Positions 1-8,167 of a stretch of DNA of 29,875 nt are shown here, piece after piece. The position numbers and the translations under genes are program-made. The notes under the pieces are model-generated. The model saw only the letters and a program-made list of their open reading frames with translations, ran no database searches and had not been told where the DNA came from. Source of the stretch: an uncultured Paracoccaceae bacterium (GTDB lineage Bacteria > Pseudomonadota > Alphaproteobacteria > Rhodobacterales > Rhodobacteraceae); the NCBI GenBank assembly GCA_937907485.1, contig CALESR010000361.1:1-29875 (forward strand), in the 5' to 3' direction. Positions within the stretch are counted from its first letter, which is position 1. Every line of letters begins with the position of its first letter.

Positions 1-2166
1 GGTGTTGATCTGCACGGCGGAAAAGAAGGCGTCGATGGGGGCGCACAATTGGGCCATCGCGGACATGGCGGCGGTGAAGTCCTCGGTGGCCATGGCGGGG
101 GCGATGGCGGAGTCGGCGGTGTCGAGGGCCTTGAAGAGCGCGTGTTCCTCGGGCGTTTCGGCGAATTTCTGGTCGGCGCCGAAAGAGTATTCGACGCCGT
201 CTTTCTGTTCGGCCTGGGTCAGGATGTTGTTGGCGCGCTTGAAGCCCTGGATCAGGTTCTGGCCGTCGTCGGTTTTGAGGGTTTCGGAGAGGGCGCGGGC
301 GCGGGTGACCAGCAGGGTGAGGTCGTCGTTGCCGGGCATGCCGAGGCAGGCGTCGATGACGTCGTGGCGCAGGCCTTCGTCCTTGAGGAAGACTTTCAGG
401 CGGTCGTGGAAGAAGGAGAGGAGGTCGACGCCTAGGACGTGGGCACGGATATCATCGGTATTCATGGTGGCAATACGCTGAAGAAGCTTTGAGGGGCCGA
501 ACTGGGCGCGTCTTCTCCTTTCTGTAGCTGCGTCAAACTTTTCAACGTCCTCAACGCTCACGTCATCGTAGCGATTTGCAACTTGCTCGTCGTGTTTGCG
601 CTGCTCATCCTCCAGCTCCCAAACTGTCTGGTCGCGAAAATATCCCTCGCGTTCAGCTAAAACACTTTGCAAATTGACCCTCACCCCATTCGCCAACACC
701 AACCGGATCACCCCCAGCGCCGCCCTGCGCAGGGCGAAGGGGTCTTTCGACCCCGTGGGTTTCTCGTCGATCGCCCAGAAGCCGGTCAGGGTGTCGATCT
801 TGTCAGCCAGCGCAACGGCGACGGACACCGGGTCGGTCGGCACGGCGTCCGAGGGCCCCAGCGGCTGGTAGTGCGCCTTGCAGGCATTCGCCACGGAGTC
901 GGGCAGGCCGGCGGCCTTGGCATAGTAGACGCCCATCGTGCCTTGCAGTTCGGGAAACTCGCCGACCATCGCCGATTGCAGGTCGGCCTTGGCGATGCGG
1001 GCGGCTTCCTCGGCGAGGTCGGGCGAGGCGCCGACCAGAGGCGCAATCTCGCGCGACAGGGCACAAATGCGATCTATCCTCGCTTTTTGGCTGCCGAGTT
1101 TGTTGTGGAAGGTCACGTTGGCAAGCCCTTCGGCCATGCCTGAAAGTCCGACATTCGCAACGACCCGCAAGTCGTTGTCATAGAAGAATTTCGCATCCGA
1201 CAATCGGGCGGTCAGCACCTTCTGGTTGCCTTTTAGAATCGTCGCTCCACCGTCGGTGGTTTCGCGGTTGGCTACTGTCACAAAGCGGACAATCTGTCCG
1301 GTCGCCGGGTTGCGCAGGGAAAAGAACTTCTGATGCTCGCGCATCGAGGTTTGCAGCACCTCGGGCGGCAGCGACAGGAATTGCGCGCCGATCTCGCCCA
1401 CCAGCACGACGGGCCATTCGACCAGTCCGGCGACCTCGGCCAGCAGGGCGGCGTCGGGGACCAGTTCGAGGCCCAGCGCAAAGGCGCGGTTGGTCACTTC
1501 GGCCTCGATCATCGCGGCGCGTTCGGCCGGGTCGAGGATGACGAAGGCACGTTTGAGTTTCGCCGCATAGTCGTCGAACGAGGTGACACGGAGGGCATCG
1601 GGCGCCATGAAACGGTGGCCGCGGGTGGTGTCGCCAGCGGTGATGCCGTCGAGGGTGAAGGGCACGATCTCGGCGCCGGCCTCGGTCACCATCAGGCAGA
1701 GGATCGAATGCAGCGGGCGCACCCAGCGCAGCGACCCGGCACCCCAGCGCATGGATTTCGGCCAGGGGAAGGTGCGGATCGTGGCCTCCAGAACCTCGGC
1801 GAGGATCTCGGCTGCGGGGCGGCCGGGGCGGCTGATGTGGGCGCAATAGAAGGCGCCCTTCTTGTCATCATGGATGTGCAGATCGGCCATGGTCAGGCCG
1901 GTGGCGCGCAGGAACCCGTCGATGGCGGGCTGCGGGGCGCCCACCTTTGGGCCCTTGCGTTCCTCAGCCTGAGTGGCCGAGGCGGCGGAAAGCCCCTCGA
2001 TCGCCAGCGTCAGGCGGCGGGGGGTGGAGAAGGCGCGGGCATGGCCATAGGTCAGCCCGGCGGTGACCAGACCCTCGGTCACCAGCCGACGCAGGTCGTC
2101 GGCGGCGCGCGACTGCATGCGGGCGGGGATTTCCTCGGAGAAGAGTTCGATCAGGATATCGGGCAT
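1..2166 (-). CDS. glyS: Glycyl-tRNA synthetase beta subunit (3' end outside window)
   Basis: This is the beta subunit of the heterotetrameric bacterial glycyl-tRNA synthetase; it contributes tRNA recognition and works with GlyQ in the cytoplasm to charge tRNA-Gly. The frame opens at ATG 2166 with MPDILIELFSEEIPARMQ, the usual GlyS N-terminus, and stays open for 722 codons to the left edge, so only the C-terminal end is missing. Family landmarks include the segments KGNQKVLTARLSDAKFFYDN and DPFALRRAALGVIRL near the middle, and DLLSFFHDRLKVFL towards the C-terminus. An SD-like GAGAG lies within the end of the upstream gene, whose stop is 2 bases away, so translation is probably coupled. A charged insertion of about 60 residues encoded around 470-670 and a second patch at 1081-1320 are clearly lower in GC than the rest. 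The family call is firm; the insertion's role is unknown. Confidence 0.96.
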   Translation of the reverse strand, partial: MPDILIELFSEEIPARMQSRAADDLRRLVTEGLVTAGLTYGHARAFSTPRRLTLAIEGLSAASATQAEERKGPKVGAPQPAIDGFLRATGLTMADLHIHDDKKGAFYCAHISRPGRPAAEILAEVLEATIRTFPWPKSMRWGAGSLRWVRPLHSILCLMVTEAGAEIVPFTLDGITAGDTTRGHRFMAPDALRVTSFDDYAAKLKRAFVILDPAERAAMIEAEVTNRAFALGLELVPDAALLAEVAGLVEWPVVLVGEIGAQFLSLPPEVLQTSMREHQKFFSLRNPATGQIVRFVTVANRETTDGGATILKGNQKVLTARLSDAKFFYDNDLRVVANVGLSGMAEGLANVTFHNKLGSQKARIDRICALSREIAPLVGASPDLAEEAARIAKADLQSAMVGEFPELQGTMGVYYAKAAGLPDSVANACKAHYQPLGPSDAVPTDPVSVAVALADKIDTLTGFWAIDEKPTGSKDPFALRRAALGVIRLVLANGVRVNLQSVLAEREGYFRDQTVWELEDEQRKHDEQVANRYDDVSVEDVEKFDAATERRRRAQFGPSKLLQRIATMNTDDIRAHVLGVDLLSFFHDRLKVFLKDEGLRHDVIDACLGMPGNDDLTLLVTRARALSETLKTDDGQNLIQGFKRANNILTQAEQKDGVEYSFGADQKFAETPEEHALFKALDTADSAIAPAMATEDFTAAMSAMAQLCAPIDAFFSAVQINT

Positions 2167-2168
2167 GG

Positions 2169-2654
2169 TTATCTCTCGGGCGGGGTCGGGCAGCCGGCGG
2201 GCAGGCGCTGGCCGTCGAAATGGGCGGTGCCGCAGGCGTTGACCTGCGGCCAGACAAAGGCACGGCCATCAGGGAACAGCGCCATCACGCGGTCAAAACC
2301 CCAGGGCGCGTTGGCCTGCACCATCAGGGCGCGGGCCTGACCGGCGGTCAGCGCGGCGCCGATGGCGGCGGCGTCAAAGCAATCGAACCAGTCCGGGGCG
2401 TTGAGGGGTTCTGCGCCGGGAGCTTCGGGCAGATCGACGGGTTGGGTGACGCTGAAACAGGCCCGATAGCGCAGCGGCGATGAGTCGCTGTCGATGCCCT
2501 GAAAGCCACTGATCGCCAGTTCATGCTCGCCCGCGCGAAAGGTGGTCTGCTCGGGCAGCCGGTCATAATAGCCATAGACCTGCAGGTAATACATCGCCGC
2601 CCCGCCAAAGACGGCGCAGAAAACGATGACGAGGGTGGCAATCTTGCCGGTCAT
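2169..2654 (-). CDS. DUF6446-type membrane-anchored protein
   Basis: This 161-residue protein starts MTGKIATLVIVFCAVFGGAA, a single hydrophobic segment at about residues 5-25 that would anchor it in the inner membrane or act as an uncleaved signal. The rest (about 26-161) is soluble and rich in Pro and Asp, with a conserved-looking WFDCFDAAAIG segment. I recognise it as the small DUF6446 family that sits beside the glycyl-tRNA synthetase genes in Rhodobacterales; that assignment is from memory. No function is known. It begins 1 base after the preceding stop codon and ends 2 bases before glyS, so it is certainly part of the glyQ-glyS transcription unit. Whether it has anything to do with tRNA charging cannot be told from the sequence. 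Confidence 0.8.
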   Translation of the reverse strand: MTGKIATLVIVFCAVFGGAAMYYLQVYGYYDRLPEQTTFRAGEHELAISGFQGIDSDSSPLRYRACFSVTQPVDLPEAPGAEPLNAPDWFDCFDAAAIGAALTAGQARALMVQANAPWGFDRVMALFPDGRAFVWPQVNACGTAHFDGQRLPAGCPTPPER

Positions 2655-2655
2655 C

Positions 2656-3033
2656 TCAGATCCAATGCAGGTTCAGGGGCCGGCCCGGTCGCGCGGCGGC
2701 GATCCGATCCAGCACGTCATAGCGGTCCTGCCAGCGCGGGAACAGCCGTTGACGGGTTACCGTCACGGACAGGGTGCGGGGCGGCAGGATGTCAGTTTCA
2801 ACAATACGTCCGGAGATCGTGACCGCGGCGCCCTCGATATCGCGCCCGGGAAAGGTCAGCGGGTGGATGGCAGACGCGCTGGCGGCGTCATCGCTGTCAA
2901 GGAGGTGGCCGCGTTGCAGGGTGACCTTGGGCAGGTCACCGGAGGCTGCGTTCAGTTGGGCAAAGGCCTGCGCCCCGCGCAACGTGCGTTGGCGGCGGCC
3001 CTTGTGTTCGTCCGGGAAGGGGTATTGCGCCAT
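2656..3033 (-). CDS. Hypothetical protein in the glyQ-glyS operon
   Basis: This 125-residue protein begins MAQYPFPDEHKGRRQRTLRG and has no signal peptide, no membrane segment and no motif I recognise. The sequence is mostly beta-prone (VTISGRIVETDILPPRTLSV) and ends in RPLNLHWI. Its stop lies 1 base before the DUF6446 start, and its start lies only 3 bases after the glyQ stop, which together with normal codon use argues that it is a real gene. It should be cotranscribed with both synthetase genes. I do not assign a function. Confidence 0.75.
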   Translation of the reverse strand: MAQYPFPDEHKGRRQRTLRGAQAFAQLNAASGDLPKVTLQRGHLLDSDDAASASAIHPLTFPGRDIEGAAVTISGRIVETDILPPRTLSVTVTRQRLFPRWQDRYDVLDRIAAARPGRPLNLHWI

Positions 3034-3036
3034 CGC

Positions 3037-3972
3037 TCAGGCCGCGTGAACCGCGCCACCGGCGGCGGTCTGCACAAAGGCGTCGGCGCATTGCTTGGCC
3101 AGCGCCCGGACCCGGCCGATATAGGCCTGCCGTTCAGTGACGGAAATCACCCCGCGCGCATCGAGCAGGTTGAACAGGTGGCTGGCCTTGATGCACTGGT
3201 CATAGGCCGGATGCACCATCAGGATGCGCTTGCCACTGTTGGGGTCGGCGGGGTCAAAGGCCAACAGGCGCTGGCACTCGGCCTCGGCCTCGGCAAAGTT
3301 GCGAAACAGCTTGTCGGTGTCGGCACCGTCAAAGTTGTGGCGCGAGTATTCTTCCTCGGTCTGGCGGAAAATATCGCCATAGGTCAGCGGGATCGGCGCA
3401 TCCGGCGCGTTGAAGGGCATGTCCATGACGTGATCGACGCCCAGCACATACATCGCCAACCGTTCCAGCCCATAAGTCAGCTCACCCGAGACCGGGTGGC
3501 AGTCATGACCGCCGACCTGCTGGAAATAGGTGAACTGGCTGACTTCCATCCCGTCGCACCAGACCTCCCAGCCCAAGCCCCAGGCGCCCAGCGTCGGGCT
3601 TTCCCAGTCATCCTCGACAAAGCGGATGTCGTGCAGCGCCGGGTCCAGCCCGATCGCGGCCAGCGAGCCCAGATACATCTGCTGCAACTCGGGCGGCGAG
3701 GGTTTGATGATGACCTGATACTGGTAATAATGCTGCAACCGGTTGGGGTTCTCGCCGTAACGTCCGTCGGTCGGCCGGCGCGAGGGCTGGACATAGGCCG
3801 CCGCCCAAGGCTGGGTGCCAAGGCTGCGCAGCGTGGTCGCCGGGTGGAAGGTGCCCGCGCCGACCTCCATGTCATAGGGCTGCAGGATCGCGCAGCCCTT
3901 GGACGCCCAGTAGGACTGAAGGCGCAGGATGATCTCCTGAAAGCTGCGGGGCTTATCAATGCTGGCGGACAT
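3037..3972 (-). CDS. glyQ: Glycyl-tRNA synthetase alpha subunit
   Basis: This is the catalytic alpha subunit, a class II aminoacyl-tRNA synthetase core that forms glycyl-adenylate and acts as an alpha2beta2 complex with GlyS. The 311-residue protein has the usual length and the very conserved family segments SFQEIILRLQSYWASKGCAI, QPYDMEVGAGTFHPATTLRS and QPSRRPTDGRYGENPNRLQ, followed by VSQFTYFQQVGGHDCHPVSG and GELTYGLERLAMYV near the substrate site. The start at ATG 3972 gives MSASIDKPRSFQE, which fits the family N-terminus. It is the first gene of a four-gene minus-strand operon ending in glyS, and it is divergent from the SPOR-domain gene. Nothing is missing or odd in the protein. Confidence 0.98.
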   Translation of the reverse strand: MSASIDKPRSFQEIILRLQSYWASKGCAILQPYDMEVGAGTFHPATTLRSLGTQPWAAAYVQPSRRPTDGRYGENPNRLQHYYQYQVIIKPSPPELQQMYLGSLAAIGLDPALHDIRFVEDDWESPTLGAWGLGWEVWCDGMEVSQFTYFQQVGGHDCHPVSGELTYGLERLAMYVLGVDHVMDMPFNAPDAPIPLTYGDIFRQTEEEYSRHNFDGADTDKLFRNFAEAEAECQRLLAFDPADPNSGKRILMVHPAYDQCIKASHLFNLLDARGVISVTERQAYIGRVRALAKQCADAFVQTAAGGAVHAA

Positions 3973-4091
3973 GCGGGCCTCGGCTGTCGCGAACTCAGCG
4001 CCTCAATAGGCGGCGCGATGCGCGCGGTCAACGCCACCTGCCGCGGTGATCCGGCCACGTTGGGGGAAAAAAGCCACCACAGCGTGGCCCA

Positions 4092-4147
4092 AGGTCTGAC
4101 CTAACCGAGAATTTATCGGTATAGGGGCGCAGACCCTGCTAGGGTCT
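4092..4147 (+). promoter_or_regulatory. Candidate promoter with two dyads ahead of the SPOR-domain gene
   Basis: A -35-like CTGACC (4096-4101) and a -10-like TATAGG (4120-4125) are spaced 18 bases apart and point to a start of transcription near 4132. Two inverted repeats overlap this unit: AGGTC-T-GACCT at 4092-4102 on the -35 box, and AGACCCT-GCT-AGGGTCT at 4131-4147 at the predicted start. They could be operators or, for the second, a leader hairpin. The promoter is an inference from pattern only. Confidence 0.35.
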
Positions 4148-4182
4148 TGGGAATCATCTTTACCAAATTGCGTGGACAGACC

Positions 4183-6036
4183 GTGATCGACCGTATCGTC
4201 AAAGCCTATTTCACCGCCTTCTTCCTGTTTCTGCTGACGCCGCTGGCCGCGCTGGCGCAAACCGCGCATTGGGTACAGATCGAAGCCCATGCCACCCTGC
4301 GCACCGCCGAGGAATTCGCCGCACGGTATAACGGGCGGATCGGCTCGATCGTCGGCTTTCGCATCGCAGGCGGCTGGTATGCACTGGCGGTCGGGCCTTT
4401 TGCCTCGCCCGAAGAGGCCGAGCGCCGCCGCGGCGAGTTGATCGCCACGCGCGAGATCCGCGAGGACAGCTATGTCACCGACAGCGCGATCTATGGCCAG
4501 CAGTTCTGGCCGGTGGGTGGTCAGGTGGCCGAGCCCGTGACCGCGACGGCCGAAACCACGCAGCCCCCGGCGCAGCAAGACACCGCAAACCCGGCCCCCG
4601 TTGCGGAAACCGCCCCGGTTGCCGAGGTCGTCGCGCCGACGCCCGTGGTCGAGCCCGTGGTCGAACCCACCCCCGAACCCGCCGCGCCCGATCTGGCCAG
4701 CCTGCCCGAAGAAAGCGTCGCCGACGCCCGCGCGCTGGAACGCGCCCTGACCCGCGACGAACGCGCGGAAATTCAGGTCGCGCTGCAATGGTATGGTTTT
4801 TATCGCAGCATCATCGATGCCGATTTCGGCCCCGGCACCCGCAACGCCATCATGAACTGGCAGCGCGCCAACGAGGTTGATCCCTCGGGCTTTCTGACCA
4901 CCCGCCAGCGTGCGATGCTGGTGGGCGGCTATCAGTCGGCGGTGGCCCGATATGCCTTTGGCCCCTTCCGCGACGAGGCCGCCGGCATCGAGGTCACCCT
5001 GCCGCTGGGCATGGTCGCCTTTGCCCGCCACGAGGCGCCTTTCAGCCATCTCGACGCGATCAACAACTCGGGCATGCGCGTGCTGCTGATCTCGCAAGAG
5101 GGCACGGCCGCCAGCTTTGCCGGGCTTTATGAAATCCTGCAAACGCTCGAAGTGATCCCGCTGGAAGGCCCGCGCGAGCGGGGCCGCGACCGGTTCACCA
5201 TTTCGGGCGCGAATGACACCCAGCGCGCGCAGGTCGAGGCGCGGTTCCAGAACGGCCAGATCAAGGGCTGGATCATGCTCTGGGGCCCGGATCTGGACGC
5301 CGACGCGGCGCTGATCCAGTCCACGATGCGCGACAGCTTCCGCGCGATCGAGGGGGTTCTGCCCTCGACCAGCGGCGCTGCGGTCTCGACCGTGGCGCGG
5401 CGCGATCTGATCGCCGGGCTGGAAGTGCGCCGCCCGGTGCGCTCGCGCTCGGGGTTCTTCATCAACGCGGTGGGCACGGTGGTCACCACCGCCGAGGCCG
5501 TGCAGGGCTGCGGCCGTGTCACCATCGACGAGGCCTATCTGGCCACGGTGCGCTCGGTTGACGAGGCGACCGGCATCGCCGTTCTGGTGCCCAGCGATCC
5601 GCTGGTGCCGCTGGCCTTTGCCCAGTTCGCCCCGAACGCACCGGCGGTCGGCGCCGAGGTCCGGGTTTCGGGCTTCAGCTTTCAGGATACACTGACCCGG
5701 CCGATCATCACCTTCGGCAGCCTCAGCGACCTGACCGGCCTGAATGGCGAGGCCGACCTGCGCCTGCTGACGCTGACCGCCCAGCCGGGCGACGCCGGCG
5801 GCCCGGTGTTCGACGGCGCGGGCGCAGTGATCGGCATGCTGCTGCCGCGCGCCGAAACCCCCGGCCGGATGCTGCCCGACGAGGTCAACTTTGCCGTCTC
5901 GGGCGAGGCGATTCAGGCGGCACTCGCTGCAGCCGGTGCCACGCCCAGCACCAGCCGCGCCGATCGGGCGATGTCGGCGGAAATGTTGACGCGGATGTCG
6001 GGCGACCTGACGGTGCTGGTCTCCTGCTGGAACTGA
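4183..6036 (+). CDS. Secreted SPOR / peptidoglycan-binding / trypsin-fold protein, probably an inactive protease
   Basis: This 617-residue protein is exported (hydrophobic segment AYFTAFFLFLLTPLAALAQT, likely cleaved after ALA) and should bind the cell wall. In order it has a SPOR-like domain (about 30-100), a Pro/Glu/Val-rich linker (about 115-180), a peptidoglycan_binding_1-type domain (about 190-250, with YGFYRSIIDADFGPGTRNAI), a middle region of unknown type, and a C-terminal trypsin-like domain (about 415-600). In that last domain the triad positions look replaced: VTTAEAV where VTNAHVV is usual, GIAVL for DLALL, and PGDAGGPV for PGNSGGP. It is therefore probably a binding module, not a protease. 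I chose GTG 4183, which gives a normal signal peptide; TTG 4147 and TTG 4168 are in frame upstream. The gene ends in an intrinsic terminator. Confidence 0.85.
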   Translation: MIDRIVKAYFTAFFLFLLTPLAALAQTAHWVQIEAHATLRTAEEFAARYNGRIGSIVGFRIAGGWYALAVGPFASPEEAERRRGELIATREIREDSYVTDSAIYGQQFWPVGGQVAEPVTATAETTQPPAQQDTANPAPVAETAPVAEVVAPTPVVEPVVEPTPEPAAPDLASLPEESVADARALERALTRDERAEIQVALQWYGFYRSIIDADFGPGTRNAIMNWQRANEVDPSGFLTTRQRAMLVGGYQSAVARYAFGPFRDEAAGIEVTLPLGMVAFARHEAPFSHLDAINNSGMRVLLISQEGTAASFAGLYEILQTLEVIPLEGPRERGRDRFTISGANDTQRAQVEARFQNGQIKGWIMLWGPDLDADAALIQSTMRDSFRAIEGVLPSTSGAAVSTVARRDLIAGLEVRRPVRSRSGFFINAVGTVVTTAEAVQGCGRVTIDEAYLATVRSVDEATGIAVLVPSDPLVPLAFAQFAPNAPAVGAEVRVSGFSFQDTLTRPIITFGSLSDLTGLNGEADLRLLTLTAQPGDAGGPVFDGAGAVIGMLLPRAETPGRMLPDEVNFAVSGEAIQAALAAAGATPSTSRADRAMSAEMLTRMSGDLTVLVSCWN

Positions 6037-6056
6037 TCCACGTTCAGCCAGATTGG

Positions 6057-6088
6057 CGGCGGCATCCCCAAAGGGTGCCGCCGTTTTT
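6057..6088 (+). terminator. Intrinsic terminator after the SPOR-domain gene
   Basis: The stem CGGCGGCA/TGCCGCCG is extended by CCC/GGG with one bulged T, has a CAAA loop, and is followed at once by TTTTT. It lies 20 bases after the stop of the plus-strand gene and touches the stop codon of the convergent DUF1203 gene. There is no matching T-run in the other direction, so it serves the plus strand. Confidence 0.88.
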
Positions 6089-6558
6089 CATGCGCCGCGT
6101 TCGACCCGGCAGTGAAAGCAGTTGTTGCTGGCGGAACGGATGTGGACAAAAGCCACGTCAGCGCGTTCGAGGAGGCGCGCGCAGGCCTCGGTGATCTGCG
6201 CCAATGGGGTCACCGCGCCGGTGCCATAAAGAATGCGCTCGTCCGCCGAATAGCCGCGAACGATATAGGTGGGTGAGGTCAGAAAGGCGGGCAGCTCGGT
6301 CGTGGGCGCCGCCCCCTCGACGGGATCGGCGGCCAGAAAGATCGGCCCGGTTTCGGTATAGGGGTTGAGCCCGGCAAAGGGCCTGTGCGCGACGATCAGA
6401 TAGGGCGCGCCCTCGGGCAGCAGCCGCAGCGTGTGGCGGCAGGGAACGCCGCCGCCCTCGACCAGCCGCCGCTCGGGCGCAAGGCCATAGGCATCGGGCC
6501 CACCTGCGCGGTAATGGGCGGCATCGGCATCGGACAGGGGCAGGAAAACGGGTTGCAT
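6088..6558 (-). CDS. DUF1203 family protein
   Basis: The 156-residue cytoplasmic protein starts MQPVFLPLSDADAAHYRAGG and ends SASNNCFHCRVERG, both typical of the DUF1203 family, whose biochemical role is unknown. The middle has the segments CRHTLRLLPEGAPYLIVAHR and FAGLNPYTETGPIF, and a late YGTGAV. The paired cysteines and histidine in CFHC suggest metal binding or a redox role, but that is inference. ATG 6558 is preferred over the ATG two codons upstream because AAGGAG then sits 6 bases ahead; the upstream ATG would directly abut it. It appears to be transcribed alone. Confidence 0.85.
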   Translation of the reverse strand: MQPVFLPLSDADAAHYRAGGPDAYGLAPERRLVEGGGVPCRHTLRLLPEGAPYLIVAHRPFAGLNPYTETGPIFLAADPVEGAAPTTELPAFLTSPTYIVRGYSADERILYGTGAVTPLAQITEACARLLERADVAFVHIRSASNNCFHCRVERGA

Positions 6559-6653
6559 GGGCATCTCCTTGGTTGAGACCACACCCTGCCCCGCCGCCTT
6601 TTGTCGCGCGACCCGAACCTTGCGCATTTCGCGGGCAGGTCAAGGCACCGTAG

Positions 6654-6673
6654 GGTGCGTGCTCGCACGCACC
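6654..6673. repeat. Perfect palindrome between trkH and the DUF1203 gene
   Basis: GGTGCGTG-CTCG-CACGCACC forms a perfect 8-bp stem with a 4-base loop, preceded by GTAG. It lies 17 bases beyond the trkH stop codon, so it may end the folE2-pfkB-trkH transcript, although no T-run follows on the minus strand. From memory, palindromes of this form are dispersed between genes in Rhodobacteraceae genomes. Confidence 0.55.
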
Positions 6674-6689
6674 GCGACGGCATCACCGC

Positions 6690-8135
6690 TCAGGCGCGCC
6701 AGAAATTCGGCAGCACCAGCACCAGCACCGCGACCATCTCCAGCCGCCCCATCAGCATCGCCAAGGTCATCAGCCACTTGGCGCCATCGGGAAAGCCAAT
6801 CAACGCGCCAGTCGGCCCCACCCCCTCGCCCCAGGCCGGACCGACGTTCAGGATCGAGGTCCATGCTCCGGTGAAGGCCGCCCGCATGTCCAGCCCGACC
6901 AGCGACAGCAGCACCGTCAGCACGCCAAAGCCCACGACATAGGTGGTGAACATGACGACCACCGACGAGACCACCTCGTCCTCCAGCCGCCGCCCGTCGA
7001 GATGCAGCGCGATCACCCGGTTGGGATAGACCAACTGGCGCAACTGCGCCTTGATCGCCTCGAACAGCACCAGATAGCGGAACACCTTGATCGAGCACCC
7101 GGTCGAGGCCGTGCAGCCCCCGATGAAACCGACGACGATCACCACCAACAGCGGGAAATCGCCCCATGTCGACACATCCGCCGAGGTAAACCCGGTGCCC
7201 GAGAACATCGAGACCACGTTGACCGAGGTCTCGCGCAGCATGCCCTCGCCGATTTCGCCGCCATAGAGCACGCGGAACACCATGATCAGCGCCACCGCAT
7301 AGAGCGTCCAGCGCAAATAGGCCCGCACCTGAATGTCGCGGTAAAACGGCCGGTAATCGCCATTCACCAACTGGATGAAGCGGATGAAGGGCAGCGTCGC
7401 CAGCCACATGAACCCCGCCGCCACCCATTGCACCCCGGCGCCAAACCCGGCCAGCGAGGCATCGCGCGTCGAAAACCCGCCGGTCGCCAGCGTCGTCATC
7501 GCGTGATTGACGGCGTCAAACGCCCCCATCCCGGCCAGCAGGAACGCCGCCGCGCACAGGATCGTCAGCCCGGCATAGATCTGCAGCAACATCCAGCTGA
7601 TATCGACCGCGCGGGGCAGCACCTTGCCCATGGTGTCGAACCCTTCGGACCGAAAATGCTGCATCCCGCCGACCTTCATGATCGGCAGGAAGATGAGCGC
7701 AACGATGACGATCCCGAGGCCCCCGAGCCATTGCAGGATCGAGCGCCACAGCAGCATTCCAGGCGGCATCCCATCGAGCCCGGCAAAGACCGTGGCACCC
7801 GTGGTGGTCATGCCCGACATCGATTCAAAGACCGCATCGGTAAAACTGGCGTTCAGCCCCATCATGAAGGGAATCGCGCCAAAGGCCGGCAGCGCCGTCC
7901 ACGACAACGTCGTCATCAGGAACGACTGGCGCAGGGTCAGCGATTTGCCCAGTGCGTTCGCCGTCGCCAGAACCAGCAATCCACCCGAGGTCATCGTGAT
8001 GAAGCCGGAGATCAGAAAGACCCGCCAGTCCATCGACCCGGTCCACAGATCGACGGTCATGGGAACGGCCATGATCGCGCCCAGCGTGACCAGGAGCCAG
8101 CCGATGATATTGGCAACGGGGCGAATGTCGATCAT
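6690..8135 (-). CDS. trkH: TrkH-type potassium uptake channel subunit
   Basis: The 481-residue integral membrane protein is the K+-translocating subunit of a Trk/Ktr system, which needs a TrkA/KtrA partner to be gated; none is in the window. Four pore-loop filters are visible in order: MSGMTTTGATVF, LATGGFSTRD, FSGTGFTSAD and ILNVGPAWG, each with the essential glycine, separated by many hydrophobic helices. The segment GGCTASTGCSIKVFRYLVLF is also typical of the family. The start at ATG 8135 (MIDIRPVANIIGWLL) leads directly into the first helix; a longer frame exists upstream but would overlap the preceding gene. It follows the pfkB-type gene by 32 bases and is the last gene of that unit. Confidence 0.93.
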   Translation of the reverse strand: MIDIRPVANIIGWLLVTLGAIMAVPMTVDLWTGSMDWRVFLISGFITMTSGGLLVLATANALGKSLTLRQSFLMTTLSWTALPAFGAIPFMMGLNASFTDAVFESMSGMTTTGATVFAGLDGMPPGMLLWRSILQWLGGLGIVIVALIFLPIMKVGGMQHFRSEGFDTMGKVLPRAVDISWMLLQIYAGLTILCAAAFLLAGMGAFDAVNHAMTTLATGGFSTRDASLAGFGAGVQWVAAGFMWLATLPFIRFIQLVNGDYRPFYRDIQVRAYLRWTLYAVALIMVFRVLYGGEIGEGMLRETSVNVVSMFSGTGFTSADVSTWGDFPLLVVIVVGFIGGCTASTGCSIKVFRYLVLFEAIKAQLRQLVYPNRVIALHLDGRRLEDEVVSSVVVMFTTYVVGFGVLTVLLSLVGLDMRAAFTGAWTSILNVGPAWGEGVGPTGALIGFPDGAKWLMTLAMLMGRLEMVAVLVLVLPNFWRA

Positions 8136-8167
8136 GGGCAAAGCCTTGGCGTGCGCTCGCTGCGCTG

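Noticed and set aside
2626..4104. A 492-codon open frame on the plus strand over glyQ and its neighbours
   Set aside because: Antisense shadow of glyQ and the unknown gene, with low-complexity Gly/Arg/Gln-rich translation.
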